Counted from the first letter of the stretch, positions 36,063-46,174 are shown. The stretch is DNA of 64,000 bases from Hyphomicrobiales bacterium (GCA_021775875.1 JAJFHA010000009.1:62001-126000); one strand, 5' to 3'. Notes: generated by a model from the sequence alone, not told the origin. Numbers and translations: made by a program.

Positions 36063-39000
36063 GCCTCGCCCTCCCCGTTGATCCATTCCTGGACCCTGGC
36101 CAGATGATCATAATTGCCAAAGCTCAATGTAAATTGCGGGCGCGGGCGTGAATGATACGGCATGATTTCATCGTCAAAAATTGCGATCAGCTGTTTTAGC
36201 CGGGCAAGCGCCTGAACGGCCTCGCCGCCGGGATCATCGCCGCCAATCAAACTGATCTTGCCGGGCGGCATGCGACCGGTCATTTCTATATAAGCCAGCT
36301 TGCGGATATCCGCCTGGAGCGAACTTTCAGTGGCAAATCCGCCTTCAAGCGCCATCGCCGCCTCCAAAAGCAATTGTGGGTTGAGCCCGGTTTTCGCCTG
36401 ATTGGCAGAAGGCGCTTTGCCGGTCTTGTAATCATAGATCGAGATTTCACCATCCTCATGGAGATCGATCCGGTCGGCGCGGGCCTTGAGTGCAAACGTT
36501 CCGCCAGGAGACTCCCAACTGATTTCACCGGAAATTTCTCCGAATATTTTGACCACATTTTCCAGCAGCTTTTCATTCTCGGCTGCAAACCAGGGCGCGA
36601 GCCTGTCGAACCGGCTCATCAGAACCGCTTTGGTTTCTGGCGCGCCGGGAATAGCCCTCAATTGAGTGCGGGCAATCTCTCGCATCAGGCGGGTATTCTC
36701 GTTATTATCACCTGTCGTCCATTTTTCGGAAATTTCGTGCATGACTACGTGGATCCAGGTGCCGCGGCCGCGGGCATCGAAATTCATATCCAGAGGATCA
36801 AGGGGGTTTAATTTTAGAATGTACCGCGCGTAAATCGAATAAGGGTCGCGCACCAGCGTCTCGACCTGGCTGACCGATAATTTACGCGGTCGCGCTTCGA
36901 GCGGTGGTTTTGGTGCAGGCGCAGAGACCGGCTTCCATTCATCCGGTCGGTCCATCTTTCGGGCCAATGCAAGCCATTTCTCAGCCCGTTGACGTGAAAC
37001 AAGCGGCGCATCATCGTCTTGCCCGGCCTTCAAAATGGCTTCAAGGCGCAGCAACCAACGCGACGGAACGCTGGTGTCCCCATCAGATTTTGCCGCCCGG
37101 GTCAGCATTAGCTCGGGACACGCAAAAGCCTGAACAAAATCATGCGCCATCAGCGAGATGCGCCGCTCAGGCGAAGACAGGCCAAGGTCGTCCCGCATGG
37201 CGCGTGATAACCATGGATCGTTGGTCACCTCGCCCGGCCAGGTGCCTTCGTTCATGCCGCCAAGGATGACGCTGTCTACTTGCAACAGACGGGCTTCGAG
37301 AAGCCCCCAGATATGGATACGTGGATGGGCAGGAACGCGGCTGCGGACCTTCACCTGACCGGCAAGGGATTTGAACAGCCCGGCATATTCATGATGGTTG
37401 GCGCACCAGCTATCCGGGGCCAGCTTTATCAATTGCGTAAATAATCGCTCCAATGCTTCCCCGGCTTCATGACCAAATAAAGTTGGTAATTCATCCGGCG
37501 CGGTCGCGGCGAAGGCCAGACAGGTGTCGTGATGGGCCAGTAATTGAGCGTTGATATTTGCATCGCCAACGGGATCAACATCGATTTGTCGCCATGGTTC
37601 AAGCGCGGTTTCCACTCTGTCGAGAAGTTTAGAGATTGCAGCATGATCAGCATCAGGCAGTATTTTCTGGCCCTTCGCTGTTTCCTGTACGGCAGCGATT
37701 TTCAATGCTTCCCGCAAACCGGAAAGACCAGGTTCCGGGCGTGGTCCACGCAATATCCAGCGCTCCATCAGCCGCGCAGCACGTCGGATATCCGGCCCCT
37801 TGGTGCCAAGTGTACAGAGCGGATGTTTCAGAAGCGCCAGTAAAGGTACAGGCGCGAGGTTCGATATCAGTGCTTCAACAACAAGAGAGGTGAAAATTCC
37901 GGGCGGCGTTGCGGTTAGCGAGGTGCCGGCGGAATCGTCAACAACGATATCCCAGCGCTCCAGTTCCGCCATCACCCGACGCGCCAGATTGCGGTCCGGC
38001 GTTATAAGCGCAACAGATCGCGCGGGGTCCTCGACCACCGAGCGGATTTTCAAAGCAATCACCAGTGCTTCTTCCTGCGCAGTCGCGGCTTCGATCCATA
38101 TCAATCCGTCTTCGGCAGGGCCAAGTTTGGTGATCGCGCTGACAAAATCTTCGTCGCCCCAATGCGCGGTCGTCATTTCCGGTTGCATGGCGAGCGCGAT
38201 CAAATTGGTGCGGGCTTTGGTAACATCGGGACCAGGGGCGCTTTCCGCCAGTTCAGGGATTTGATCCCTGGAAACCCCAAACCGGTTGATCAATTGTGCC
38301 AACCCGAATTGGGGATGAGACGGGGTTTTAAAAATCTCCCGCCATTCGTCGTCATCCGGTGCCTGATCCAGGCCGGGCAGCACAATTGCGCCAGCGGGAA
38401 GTTTTGAAATTGTGTGTAGCAATTCAGCCGTTGCCGGGATCGACCCCGTTGAACCTGCGGCGATGACGGGTTTTGTCGGTGCTACATTTTTGAGGCGAGC
38501 GGCTTCGGCCATGATCATTTGGTTGCGATATATGGAGCTGGAAGATTTGCCCAGTTCATTCAATATTGCTGGCCACGCGGTTGCGATGATCGACAGGAAA
38601 TCAATGCTGATATCCCAAAATGCCGCGTGATTTTCCGGCACCAATTTGCCGAGACCGGCAATGTCGATGCCTTCCGTCTCAATCTGGTCCATGAGTCGCG
38701 CCAACTCCGCCGCCAATTTTACCGCAAGTGATTGAGGACCCGGCAGGGTTATGGTTTCGTCTTGTTCCAACTGCATGATGTCGGGTGCGGCACTGGCACA
38801 CCATGTCTGGACCAATTGGGTCAACAGCAACAACCGGTGCATGGGATCAACGGGGGGTGGGAAATCGCCAGGCGTCGCCATCAGGTCCAAACCGGTATCG
38901 TCTGGATCAAACAACAATTCGGCCGGGTCAATATCGCCGAGCGCCCGGATGTCGGGTAACAGCATCGGTCGGCCGTCATTCAACTCGATCAGTGTCTCAG

Positions 39001-39172
39001 CAAAGGCGCGACAGGCCCGACGGTTCGGCAAATAGATAATGGCGTCCGCACGCGCGAACGGGTTGACGGGGTCAATATCAATGCCGGGAATGCGGTTTTC
39101 CAGAAAGGCCGCAGCAAGATTGCGCAAAAATCCGGTGCCGGGCGAGATTGTGAATATGCGCGGTTCGCTCAT
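36059..39172 (-). CDS. addB: Double-strand break repair protein AddB
   Basis: A 1037-residue partner of AddA. It begins MSEPRIFTISPGTGFLRNLA, the usual start in this class, and has an inactivated UvrD-like helicase fold, which in the family detects Chi. The C-terminal RecB-like nuclease is seen in KLSVSQVETLVRDPYSIYAR, GTWIHVVMHEISEKW and EISIYDYKTGKAPS (the DYK catalytic triad). ATG 39172 with GGGGCGAG upstream is used rather than a TTG at 39187. It follows murU by 27 bases and overlaps addA. Confidence 0.94.
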   Translation of the reverse strand: MSEPRIFTISPGTGFLRNLAAAFLENRIPGIDIDPVNPFARADAIIYLPNRRACRAFAETLIELNDGRPMLLPDIRALGDIDPAELLFDPDDTGLDLMATPGDFPPPVDPMHRLLLLTQLVQTWCASAAPDIMQLEQDETITLPGPQSLAVKLAAELARLMDQIETEGIDIAGLGKLVPENHAAFWDISIDFLSIIATAWPAILNELGKSSSSIYRNQMIMAEAARLKNVAPTKPVIAAGSTGSIPATAELLHTISKLPAGAIVLPGLDQAPDDDEWREIFKTPSHPQFGLAQLINRFGVSRDQIPELAESAPGPDVTKARTNLIALAMQPEMTTAHWGDEDFVSAITKLGPAEDGLIWIEAATAQEEALVIALKIRSVVEDPARSVALITPDRNLARRVMAELERWDIVVDDSAGTSLTATPPGIFTSLVVEALISNLAPVPLLALLKHPLCTLGTKGPDIRRAARLMERWILRGPRPEPGLSGLREALKIAAVQETAKGQKILPDADHAAISKLLDRVETALEPWRQIDVDPVGDANINAQLLAHHDTCLAFAATAPDELPTLFGHEAGEALERLFTQLIKLAPDSWCANHHEYAGLFKSLAGQVKVRSRVPAHPRIHIWGLLEARLLQVDSVILGGMNEGTWPGEVTNDPWLSRAMRDDLGLSSPERRISLMAHDFVQAFACPELMLTRAAKSDGDTSVPSRWLLRLEAILKAGQDDDAPLVSRQRAEKWLALARKMDRPDEWKPVSAPAPKPPLEARPRKLSVSQVETLVRDPYSIYARYILKLNPLDPLDMNFDARGRGTWIHVVMHEISEKWTTGDNNENTRLMREIARTQLRAIPGAPETKAVLMSRFDRLAPWFAAENEKLLENVVKIFGEISGEISWESPGGTFALKARADRIDLHEDGEISIYDYKTGKAPSANQAKTGLNPQLLLEAAMALEGGFATESSLQADIRKLAYIEMTGRMPPGKISLIGGDDPGGEAVQALARLKQLIAIFDDEIMPYHSRPRPQFTLSFGNYDHLARVQEWINGEGEA

Positions 39173-39199
39173 CGTCTCGCCCCGCAATGTGAATGTGCC

Positions 39200-39937
39200 T
39201 CAGTGGGAGGCCCCTTGCTCCGCCCCAAGCGCGCGCAATTGCACTTCAGCTTCGCTAATCGCGACCGGGGTTCCCACATGCATCCAGCTTCCTTCATGAA
39301 CCAGACCATACAACCTCCCGGAATTAATCGCACGGTCAAACAATAAATTGAGCGAAAAAGCACCATTCGGGGTATCAGCAAAAATACGGGGATGGAGAAT
39401 AGCCGTCCCCATATAGACCAGACCTTCATTGGTGCCTGTACCGGAAAGGCGTGATAAGCGGTTATCCGGCCCAAGCAGAAAATCACCCCGTCCGCTATAT
39501 CCGCTGCTTTGCACGAGCGGGACCAGCAGCAGCAACATGTCCATCGCGGCATCGTCCCAAGTGGCGGCAAGCCGGTCCAGTGCCGGGGCGGATCGTTCCC
39601 ACCAGATGGAATCTGAATTGAGCAGATAAAACGCTTTGTCACCAAAGAGCCTGAGCACTTTTTTGACCCCACCACCGGTTTCGAGCAATTCCGCGCGTTC
39701 GTCGGAAATCGAAATTTCCATATCATCCAGATTTTGCAGGTGCGCTTCCAGCATATCGGCCAGATAATGAATATTCACGATTACCTTTGAAATGTTCGCG
39801 GCCTTGAGCCGGGCAAGGGCGTGATCAATCAGCGCTTTGCCAGCAAGCGCCACCAGAGGTTTTGGCTTTGTGTCGGTCAGAGGTGCCATGCGGGTGCCCT
39901 TGCCGGCGGCCAGAACAATCGCGGTATCAGGCTTCAT
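39200..39937 (-). CDS. murU: Nucleotidyltransferase, probable N-acetylmuramate alpha-1-phosphate uridylyltransferase
   Basis: A 245-residue sugar-1-phosphate nucleotidyltransferase. The NTP-binding signature is IVLAAGKGTRMAPLTDTKPK with KPKPLVALAGKALIDHAL, and ISDERAELLETGGGVKKVL and LLNSDSIW hold the metal and sugar sites. The short length and partner fit MurU, which makes UDP-MurNAc in cell-wall recycling. Its ATG at 39937 overlaps the stop of the AmgK-like fusion (ATGA), giving the classical AmgK-MurU pair. The role is inferred from this pairing. It is followed by addB. Confidence 0.85.
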   Translation of the reverse strand: MKPDTAIVLAAGKGTRMAPLTDTKPKPLVALAGKALIDHALARLKAANISKVIVNIHYLADMLEAHLQNLDDMEISISDERAELLETGGGVKKVLRLFGDKAFYLLNSDSIWWERSAPALDRLAATWDDAAMDMLLLLVPLVQSSGYSGRGDFLLGPDNRLSRLSGTGTNEGLVYMGTAILHPRIFADTPNGAFSLNLLFDRAINSGRLYGLVHEGSWMHVGTPVAISEAEVQLRALGAEQGASH

Positions 39938-41493
39938 GAAGTCAGATCCCCCGCAAACATTTCCAGGTCGACCGCAAGTGCCTGCGGCAGATGAGTCCGG
40001 TACCAACTGGATAGATCGGCAAGGGCCGGATGCGCCAGATCCCGCGTAAGATAATTTGAAATGCGCGGCAAATGTTTCAGGTATGCGGGTTTGCCATCAC
40101 GGCGTGCGAGGCGAATAAAAATGCCAAGGATTTTTGTGTTTCGCTGGGCCCCGAGTATGGCATATGCCCGCTTGAATTCATCGATCTGGAAATCAGACTG
40201 TGGTTGTGCCGAAGCAAGGTAGCGCGTCAGCAACCGGGCTTCCATATCCTCATCCACTGTAACCCGGGCATCTTGCAGAAGTGAAACGAGATCGTATGCC
40301 GGGTGACCCAGAACGGCATCCTGAAAATCGATCAGGCCGATACGATCAAGCCCTTGTCTTTCAGCCCGCCAATGCAAGTTTGGGGAATGAAAATCTCGCA
40401 TTACCCAAACCGGCGCTTCGGTAGAAATGTGGCAGAATAAGTTATCCCATATTTTCAGGAATGAGCTGCGCTGTGCGGTCGTTGCGGCGATCCCGGTTGC
40501 TGCTGGCAGGAACCAGTCCAGCAGTAATTCCACCTCAATCAGGAACGCTTCATTGTCATATATTGGCACCTTGTAGATAGCGCCATCGTCGTCAGATACT
40601 GAGCTTGGCCAGAAAGTCCTATGCATGGCATTGAGTAGATCGGTAGCCACCTGATACCGTTCCTCAATCGGGTTTCCCGATGTGGCATCGATAATTGTTT
40701 CGGATCCGAAATATTCAAGTAAAATAAAGCCATTTACGTTATCATGGGCATAAATATCCGGCCCTGGAAATCCGTTTTCTGCCAATCCTCTGGCGATTGC
40801 GCAAAAAGCGTTTATGTCTTCCGCCAGATGGGCAATGTCACTATAGGTGCGGCCATCGCGGATTATCGGGCCGTCCGGTTGGGGGGGCGCGTTCATGAAA
40901 ATCGCCTGTTCGCCTTCCAGAGAAAGTAATTCATACGACCGGGTTGACGCATCCCCGTGCAACAGGGTCCGTGCCGCATCACCCCATCCAGCACCAACAA
41001 GAAATTCATGGACGGCCTTCATCCGCACCAGCGCCGAGGTGCATTGTCCATGCCCGGTAATGTTGAATGTTCGGGCCTCAGAACTGGTCCCCATGGCGAT
41101 CTGGATGTCGATACGATCATCGGCCAGGTGACCAGCCATATCGGGCCATTCGATCAGGGTGATTGTATCAGCAAGGGCATCTTCAAGACCCAATTCGTCA
41201 AGTTCATCGCGCCCTGACAAACGGTACAGATCGAAATGACTGAGAGGTCCGCGCGGGGTCTGATATTCCTGGATGATGGTGAAAGTCGGGCTCGGCACTT
41301 CGAGATTTTGATCTCCCGTGAGACCGCGCAACAGGGCCCGGGCAAAGGCGGTTTTACCGGCTCCCAGATCGCCCTCCAGGGTGATCAGAATTCCAGGCTT
41401 GAGCATTGGCGCCAATTTGGCGGCAAGCCCACCAAGCGCCGCCTCAAAATCAACGAGGATGCTCCAGGAGAAGGGGTCCGGATCGATTACCAT
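39934..41493 (-). CDS. Fused TsaE and AmgK-like phosphotransferase
   Basis: A 519-residue two-domain protein. Residues 1-155 are TsaE, the ATPase of tRNA t6A37 synthesis, with P-loop GDLGAGKTAFARALL, VPSPTFTIIQEY and the acid LIEWPD motif. Residues 165-519 are an aminoglycoside-phosphotransferase fold kinase with VWVMRDFHSPNLHWR (the catalytic HxDxxxxN-like loop is R-D-F-H here) and IGLIDFQDAVLGHPAYDL (DFQ metal site), which fits AmgK, the MurNAc/GlcNAc anomeric kinase. Such fusions are known in alphaproteobacteria. The ATG at 41493 lies 5 bases past the divL stop. The stop overlaps murU, so all three genes are probably one unit. Confidence 0.9.
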   Translation of the reverse strand: MVIDPDPFSWSILVDFEAALGGLAAKLAPMLKPGILITLEGDLGAGKTAFARALLRGLTGDQNLEVPSPTFTIIQEYQTPRGPLSHFDLYRLSGRDELDELGLEDALADTITLIEWPDMAGHLADDRIDIQIAMGTSSEARTFNITGHGQCTSALVRMKAVHEFLVGAGWGDAARTLLHGDASTRSYELLSLEGEQAIFMNAPPQPDGPIIRDGRTYSDIAHLAEDINAFCAIARGLAENGFPGPDIYAHDNVNGFILLEYFGSETIIDATSGNPIEERYQVATDLLNAMHRTFWPSSVSDDDGAIYKVPIYDNEAFLIEVELLLDWFLPAATGIAATTAQRSSFLKIWDNLFCHISTEAPVWVMRDFHSPNLHWRAERQGLDRIGLIDFQDAVLGHPAYDLVSLLQDARVTVDEDMEARLLTRYLASAQPQSDFQIDEFKRAYAILGAQRNTKILGIFIRLARRDGKPAYLKHLPRISNYLTRDLAHPALADLSSWYRTHLPQALAVDLEMFAGDLTS

Positions 41494-41498
41494 CCGGG

Positions 41499-44027
41499 TC
41501 AACCTTTGAGGCCAGGGTCTTTCTGGGTGAGCGGAAACTTGCAGGTGAAAGTCGCACCTTTGCCGGGAACGCTGTTCACCACAACTTCGCCGCCGTGAAG
41601 CTCAACCAGATCCTTGACGATGGCCAACCCGAGGCCGGGTCCGCGATGGCCCTGGCCTGATGGATAAGTCTCGAATTTCTGGAAAATCATCGACATGGCG
41701 CGCGGGGCAATCCCCGGGCCCTGATCGGTCACCGAGAATATCAGAAAATTTTCCTGCCTGATGCACCGGACCAAAACTTCGTCGCCCTTTGAAGAATGCT
41801 CAACCGCATTTGCCAACAGGTTGAAGAGCACTTGCTGGACCCTTTTGCGATCAGCAGTGAAAGACACATCGCCCTCAGGGGCTTCAATTTTCAGCCCTAC
41901 ATCGGCCTGTCGGTACCTGTCCTGGACCCCAGCCGCCGCCGCTGCCATAACGCTTTCCGGATCAGCCGAAGACAGATCTAGTTCCATCGATCCGGCATCG
42001 ATTGTGGCCAGATCCAGAATATCATCGACGATCGCCAACAGGGCGTTGGTCGCGGTTTGAATGTGATCGGTATATTCGCCCTGCTGCTTGTTCAATTTGC
42101 CACTTACCGGCAAGGCGAGCAGGTCGGCATATCCAATGATCGTATTCAGGGGCGCCCGCAACACGTAGGAAACGTGCTGGACAAAGCGACTCTTGATTTC
42201 GTCAGCCTCTTCAAGCGCCCGGTTACGATCTTTCAACGCCTGCTCGGCTCTGAACGAATCGGTTACATCAGCAAAGGTCACCAGCGTGCTGCCACCCGGC
42301 AAGGGAACGGCCTTGCAATCAAACACACTGCCATCAGGGCGCTCGATCCGCGCCTCAAAGTTTTTTCTGACCTCGCCAAGTGTCGTGATTGTCCCGCGCA
42401 AGCCGTTCCAGAAAGCTTTGTCTTCGTGAAGGTCGTGGGCCCATCCAACGATCTTCTCGATATGTGGTTCCCCTTCAAGCTTGTCGGGCGCTATATCCCA
42501 TATACGGGCAAAGGCCGGATTGAAAAGTTGCAATTTTCCCGAGCTTGAAAAAAGTGCAGCGCCCTCCTGTAAATTATCAATCGTCTCGCGCTGAATATTG
42601 CTCAGGGTATTGTTTTGGTTTTCAAGCTTCAGCTGACCAGTAACATCGTCATAAAGATAGATTGTGCCGTAAGGATGAGGGCCAGCAAGGATGCGAATCG
42701 ATTGTCCCGACGGCAAATGCCAGAGCTGTTCCTGGCTTTCGTGATCGTCATTCGGCTCCAGCTGTCGTTTTTTCCATTTACGATAATTATCCGGTTCGGG
42801 CAGGCGACCATCTTCCCATAACCGGTCATATATCGCGCCAAGATGAGGCTTCTTTTCCAACCACGTCTTGTCGAGATTCCAAAGTCTGGCAAATGAGGAA
42901 TTGAAAAATTCAAGATTGCCGTCAACGTCAAAACTCGCCACCGCGGTTTCAACCTGGTCCATGGTACGGGCATAAACCTCCACCAACCGGCCAAGATTGC
43001 TACGTAGCGCATCCCGCTCACTGGTATCCCGTGCCAACCCGATCACACCGCGTGAAAAGGGTACAGCCAGCACATCATAAGCCAGCGCACGTCCGGAAAT
43101 TTCGATCGGGACGGTATCAGCAAATGATTGATCTTCGCCGGTTGCCTGGCTGATCCTGCTTTGAATATCAGCAGTAAACAAATTACGACTGGCGCTCACG
43201 GCGTCCTGCTGGTCTTCTGCGCCAACAATTGCAGCATAGGCGGGATTGACCCAATCCAGATTGTCTTCCGGGTTGCTGATCCAAACGGGCGCCGGAATTT
43301 TCGATAGAAGGGCGCGCGATGCTTCAACTTCGCGCTCAAGCACACTACACCGATGCTCCAAACTGGCATTTTTCTGTTCGGTTTTCGTGGCGCTGCGAAG
43401 GGATAGTAAAACCCGCCCTCCGGTTGTCAAACCTTCTGCCACCAGAGGCGTGCCGGTTTTTGTCACCAGATCAAGGATAAATGTCGCGCCATTATCTTGA
43501 AGAGTTTCAAGTCGCTTCGCCAATGTTTCAGCATCAGAAATTTCCAGCCAGCCATGATAAGCGACAATCCCGGCATCAGTTTCCGGAAAACCATCTATAA
43601 GTGCAGGGTTACCGAAGACGTCAGCCTCATCTCCGTCCCACACAATATTGACGGCGCTTTGGGCGGCGATCATGCTTTCGGCACGATCAAGCGCAGCCCG
43701 CAACTTGATGACTTCAGCGTTACCCGACCTGGATTGCAGGCGCGAGCGGCGGCGATTTTTGACAAAAACCGCACCTAGACCGGAAATTGCCAGCGTCAGG
43801 CCACCAATGATTGCAAGGCCGGCGAGATTGACGCTCCCCATATTTTCGAACAATCCTGTTGGGGGGGTGTCGCCCGTCGCGGCTGTGACCGGCAGGGTGC
43901 TGGCCATCAGGGCGACCAGGCTTGTCGAAGAGAATATTGAACGTTTCAATTGGTTTGAAAACGGAAAATGCCGCTGCAAAAACCGCCGATACACAGAATC
44001 GCGTATCATCCGGCTATGGTCCGGCAT
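41499..44027 (-). CDS. divL: DivL-like PAS-domain pseudo-histidine kinase (Tyr in place of phospho-His)
   Basis: An 842-residue membrane sensor. After a signal-like helix (ending LPVTAATG) and one membrane segment (LAGLAIIGGLTLAISGLGAVF), it has several PAS domains (residues about 250-590), a DHp helix and an ATPase domain. The H-box reads HVSYVLRAPLNTIIGY, so Tyr621 replaces the phospho-His and Val the neighbouring Glu, exactly the DivL hallmark. The ATP-lid motifs DQGPGIAP and GPGLGLAIVKDLVELHGG are intact. In Caulobacter, DivL binds DivK and controls CckA and hence CtrA. The neighbours ahcY and tsaE-amgK agree with its usual locus. ATG 44027 with GAGGGG 9 bases upstream is chosen. Confidence 0.9.
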   Translation of the reverse strand: MPDHSRMIRDSVYRRFLQRHFPFSNQLKRSIFSSTSLVALMASTLPVTAATGDTPPTGLFENMGSVNLAGLAIIGGLTLAISGLGAVFVKNRRRSRLQSRSGNAEVIKLRAALDRAESMIAAQSAVNIVWDGDEADVFGNPALIDGFPETDAGIVAYHGWLEISDAETLAKRLETLQDNGATFILDLVTKTGTPLVAEGLTTGGRVLLSLRSATKTEQKNASLEHRCSVLEREVEASRALLSKIPAPVWISNPEDNLDWVNPAYAAIVGAEDQQDAVSASRNLFTADIQSRISQATGEDQSFADTVPIEISGRALAYDVLAVPFSRGVIGLARDTSERDALRSNLGRLVEVYARTMDQVETAVASFDVDGNLEFFNSSFARLWNLDKTWLEKKPHLGAIYDRLWEDGRLPEPDNYRKWKKRQLEPNDDHESQEQLWHLPSGQSIRILAGPHPYGTIYLYDDVTGQLKLENQNNTLSNIQRETIDNLQEGAALFSSSGKLQLFNPAFARIWDIAPDKLEGEPHIEKIVGWAHDLHEDKAFWNGLRGTITTLGEVRKNFEARIERPDGSVFDCKAVPLPGGSTLVTFADVTDSFRAEQALKDRNRALEEADEIKSRFVQHVSYVLRAPLNTIIGYADLLALPVSGKLNKQQGEYTDHIQTATNALLAIVDDILDLATIDAGSMELDLSSADPESVMAAAAAGVQDRYRQADVGLKIEAPEGDVSFTADRKRVQQVLFNLLANAVEHSSKGDEVLVRCIRQENFLIFSVTDQGPGIAPRAMSMIFQKFETYPSGQGHRGPGLGLAIVKDLVELHGGEVVVNSVPGKGATFTCKFPLTQKDPGLKG

Positions 44028-44234
44028 CGATAGAATCCCCTCGAACAAGCACCTCAAAAGATGCAGCTGATATCCTCGTATACTGTCGACAGCCTTTTGC
44101 CGTTGACAGAACGAATCACTTTCAACTTACCGATATTCGGCGAATCTGCCCACAGGAAAGGTGCAAAAACCAATATTTTCGCAAAGGTTTTTTAAGGCGG
44201 TCAAATGGTGCCGGGATAAATCCCGGCTCCCATC

Positions 44235-45635
44235 TTAGTAGCGATACGTATCCGGCTTGTAAGGGCCATCTTCGGCGACGCCGATATAGCTGGCCTGTTC
44301 GGGAGAAAGTCTGGAAAGACTGGCACCGAGCTTGGCAAGATGCAGCATGGCAACTTTTTCATCCAGGTGCTTTGGCAACACATAAACTTCGTTTTTGTAT
44401 TTGCCATCATTTTCCCAAAGCTCAATTTGTGCCAGCACCTGATTGGTGAAGGACGCCGACATTACAAAGCTTGGATGTCCGGTGGCGTTGCCAAGGTTGA
44501 CCAACCGGCCTTCTGACAACAGGATCATCCGGGTCTTGTCTGGAAATTCGATCATGTCGACCTGGGGTTTGACGTTGTTCCAGGGATAATTGCGTAGGGC
44601 TTCGACCTGAATTTCATTGTCGAAATGGCCAATATTGCAAACAATCGCCATGTCTTTCATGGCCCGCATATGATCGATGGTGATGATGTCCTTGTTACCG
44701 GTTGCGGTCACAAATATGTCAGCGCTATCAACCACTTCGTTCAGGTCACACACATCAAAGCCGTCCATGGCGGCTTGCAGCGCACAAATTGGGTCGATCT
44801 CGGTAACCACAACCCGGGCACCGGCACCAGCCAGGCTCTGGGCCGAGCCTTTACCCACATCACCGTATCCACAAACAACGGCAACCTTGCCAGCCATCAT
44901 CACATCGGTGGCGCGGCGAATGCCGTCCACCAGAGATTCACGGCACCCGTATTTATTGTCGAATTTTGATTTGGTGACAGAATCGTTGACGTTGATTGCC
45001 GGGAAAGGAAGCCCTTCCTTTTTCTGCAATTCATAAAGACGGTGCACGCCGGTGGTGGTTTCTTCCGAAACACCTTTCAGATTGTCACGCAATTTCGTGA
45101 ACCAACCCGGGTTTTTCTCCATCCGCGCCTTGATCGCCGCATACATCACTTCTTCTTCTTCGCTGCCCGGATTGGCAAGTACAGAAATATCGGTTTCAGC
45201 GTTGGCACCGATAATCACGTACATTGTAGCGTCGCCACCATCATCAAGAATGATGTTGGCCAGATCCCCCTCAGGGGATTCAAAGATAGCGTCTACAAAG
45301 CGCCAATAATCTTCATATGTTTCGCCTTTATGGGCAAAAACCGGTACACCGGAGGCCGCGATCGCTGCTGCTGCGTGGTCCTGCGTCGAGAAAATATTGC
45401 ACGACGCCCAACGTACTTCCGCACCAAGCGCGGTCAATGTTTCGATCAGGGCAGCGGTCTGAATGGTCATGTGCAGGCAGCCTGCAATGCGCGCGCCTTT
45501 TAGAGGTTTTGTGTCGCCATATTCGGCACGGGTCGCCATCAGGCCCGGCATTTCAATTTCAGCGATATCAAGTTCGGTGCGGCCCCAGTTGGCCAGCGAG
45601 ATATCAGCGATTGAATAGTCGTTCGAAGCAGTCAT
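44235..45635 (-). CDS. ahcY: Adenosylhomocysteinase
   Basis: A 466-residue NAD-dependent enzyme that splits S-adenosylhomocysteine into adenosine and homocysteine in the methyl cycle. [20 protein letters not shown] and [14 protein letters not shown] are the N-terminal substrate block, [19 protein letters not shown] is the NAD site, and the C-terminal [11 protein letters not shown] tail completes the partner-subunit site. ATG 45635 has AGAGG 7 bases upstream. The 217-bp gap to the HPr gene contains a 22-bp perfect palindrome at 45817-45838 that may regulate it. divL lies downstream on the same strand. Confidence 0.97.
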   Translation of the reverse strand: MTASNDYSIADISLANWGRTELDIAEIEMPGLMATRAEYGDTKPLKGARIAGCLHMTIQTAALIETLTALGAEVRWASCNIFSTQDHAAAAIAASGVPVFAHKGETYEDYWRFVDAIFESPEGDLANIILDDGGDATMYVIIGANAETDISVLANPGSEEEEVMYAAIKARMEKNPGWFTKLRDNLKGVSEETTTGVHRLYELQKKEGLPFPAINVNDSVTKSKFDNKYGCRESLVDGIRRATDVMMAGKVAVVCGYGDVGKGSAQSLAGAGARVVVTEIDPICALQAAMDGFDVCDLNEVVDSADIFVTATGNKDIITIDHMRAMKDMAIVCNIGHFDNEIQVEALRNYPWNNVKPQVDMIEFPDKTRMILLSEGRLVNLGNATGHPSFVMSASFTNQVLAQIELWENDGKYKNEVYVLPKHLDEKVAMLHLAKLGASLSRLSPEQASYIGVAEDGPYKPDTYRY

Positions 45636-45816
45636 TGAATTTCCTCTTAAGCAAATGCGTCGTTTCGGCTGAGCCATTTCGACTTGATTGAATTTACAAA
45701 TTCAAACTGGCGGACAGTGATGGCACCAAACAATACCAATCCGGCCACAATATCCCTCGCCAGAAAATCATTTTCGTGGCGATCATATAGCAGGAGTGAA
45801 CAGCGCCATCAACAAA

Positions 45817-45838
45817 GATATAAAGAATTCTTTATATC
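45817..45838. promoter_or_regulatory. Perfect 22-bp palindrome upstream of ahcY (possible operator)
   Basis: GATATAAAGAA and its exact reverse complement TTCTTTATATC abut with no spacer. It lies 182 bases upstream of the ahcY start and 14 bases past the HPr stop. The AT-rich stem would make a weak terminator, whereas a perfect long palindrome is typical of a dimeric repressor site. Its place before ahcY suggests a methyl-cycle regulator such as an ArsR-type SAH sensor; no such gene is in the window. Confidence 0.5.
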
Positions 45839-45852
45839 ACTTTAAGAGAGAT

Positions 45853-46164
45853 TTATTCTTCGTCAAACGCATCTTCGATCAACTTCACCAGAGCCGCCAT
45901 CGCAGCCTCTGCTTCCGGCCCGTCAGTGGTGATCTCGATAGAGCTCCCCTTGGCGGCGGCGAGCATCATCAGGCCCATGATCGAGGTGCCGCCGACGGTC
46001 TGGTTATCTTTGGATACAGATATTTGCGCATCAAAATTCTCGGCACAACGCACAAATTTGGCCGACGCCCGGGCATGAAGACCGCGTTTGTTGCAAACCA
46101 TCACGGTACGGCTGAGCGGCCCCAAAGACGGTTCGGAATTTTCCGGAGATTGATCTGACGTCAC
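45853..46164 (-). CDS. HPr-like phosphocarrier protein of the partial PTS
   Basis: A 103-residue HPr with an N-terminal extension of about 17 residues. The phosphotransfer histidine is His30 in CNKRGLHARASAKFV, and the regulatory serine is Ser61 in GGTSIMGLMMLAAA, the residue phosphorylated by HPr kinase. GTG 46164 is chosen because it follows the EIIA stop by 10 bases; the upstream open frame overlaps EIIA. It takes phosphate from an EI not seen here and gives it to EIIA(Man). The gene order hprK-EIIA-HPr-ahcY is standard in this class. Confidence 0.9.
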   Translation of the reverse strand: MTSDQSPENSEPSLGPLSRTVMVCNKRGLHARASAKFVRCAENFDAQISVSKDNQTVGGTSIMGLMMLAAAKGSSIEITTDGPEAEAAMAALVKLIEDAFDEE

Positions 46165-46174
46165 AGGTTTGAAC

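Noticed and set aside
45817-45838. Intrinsic terminator for the HPr operon
   Set aside because: The stem is almost entirely A/T and lacks a following U-tract on the minus strand; an operator reading is more likely, although not proven.
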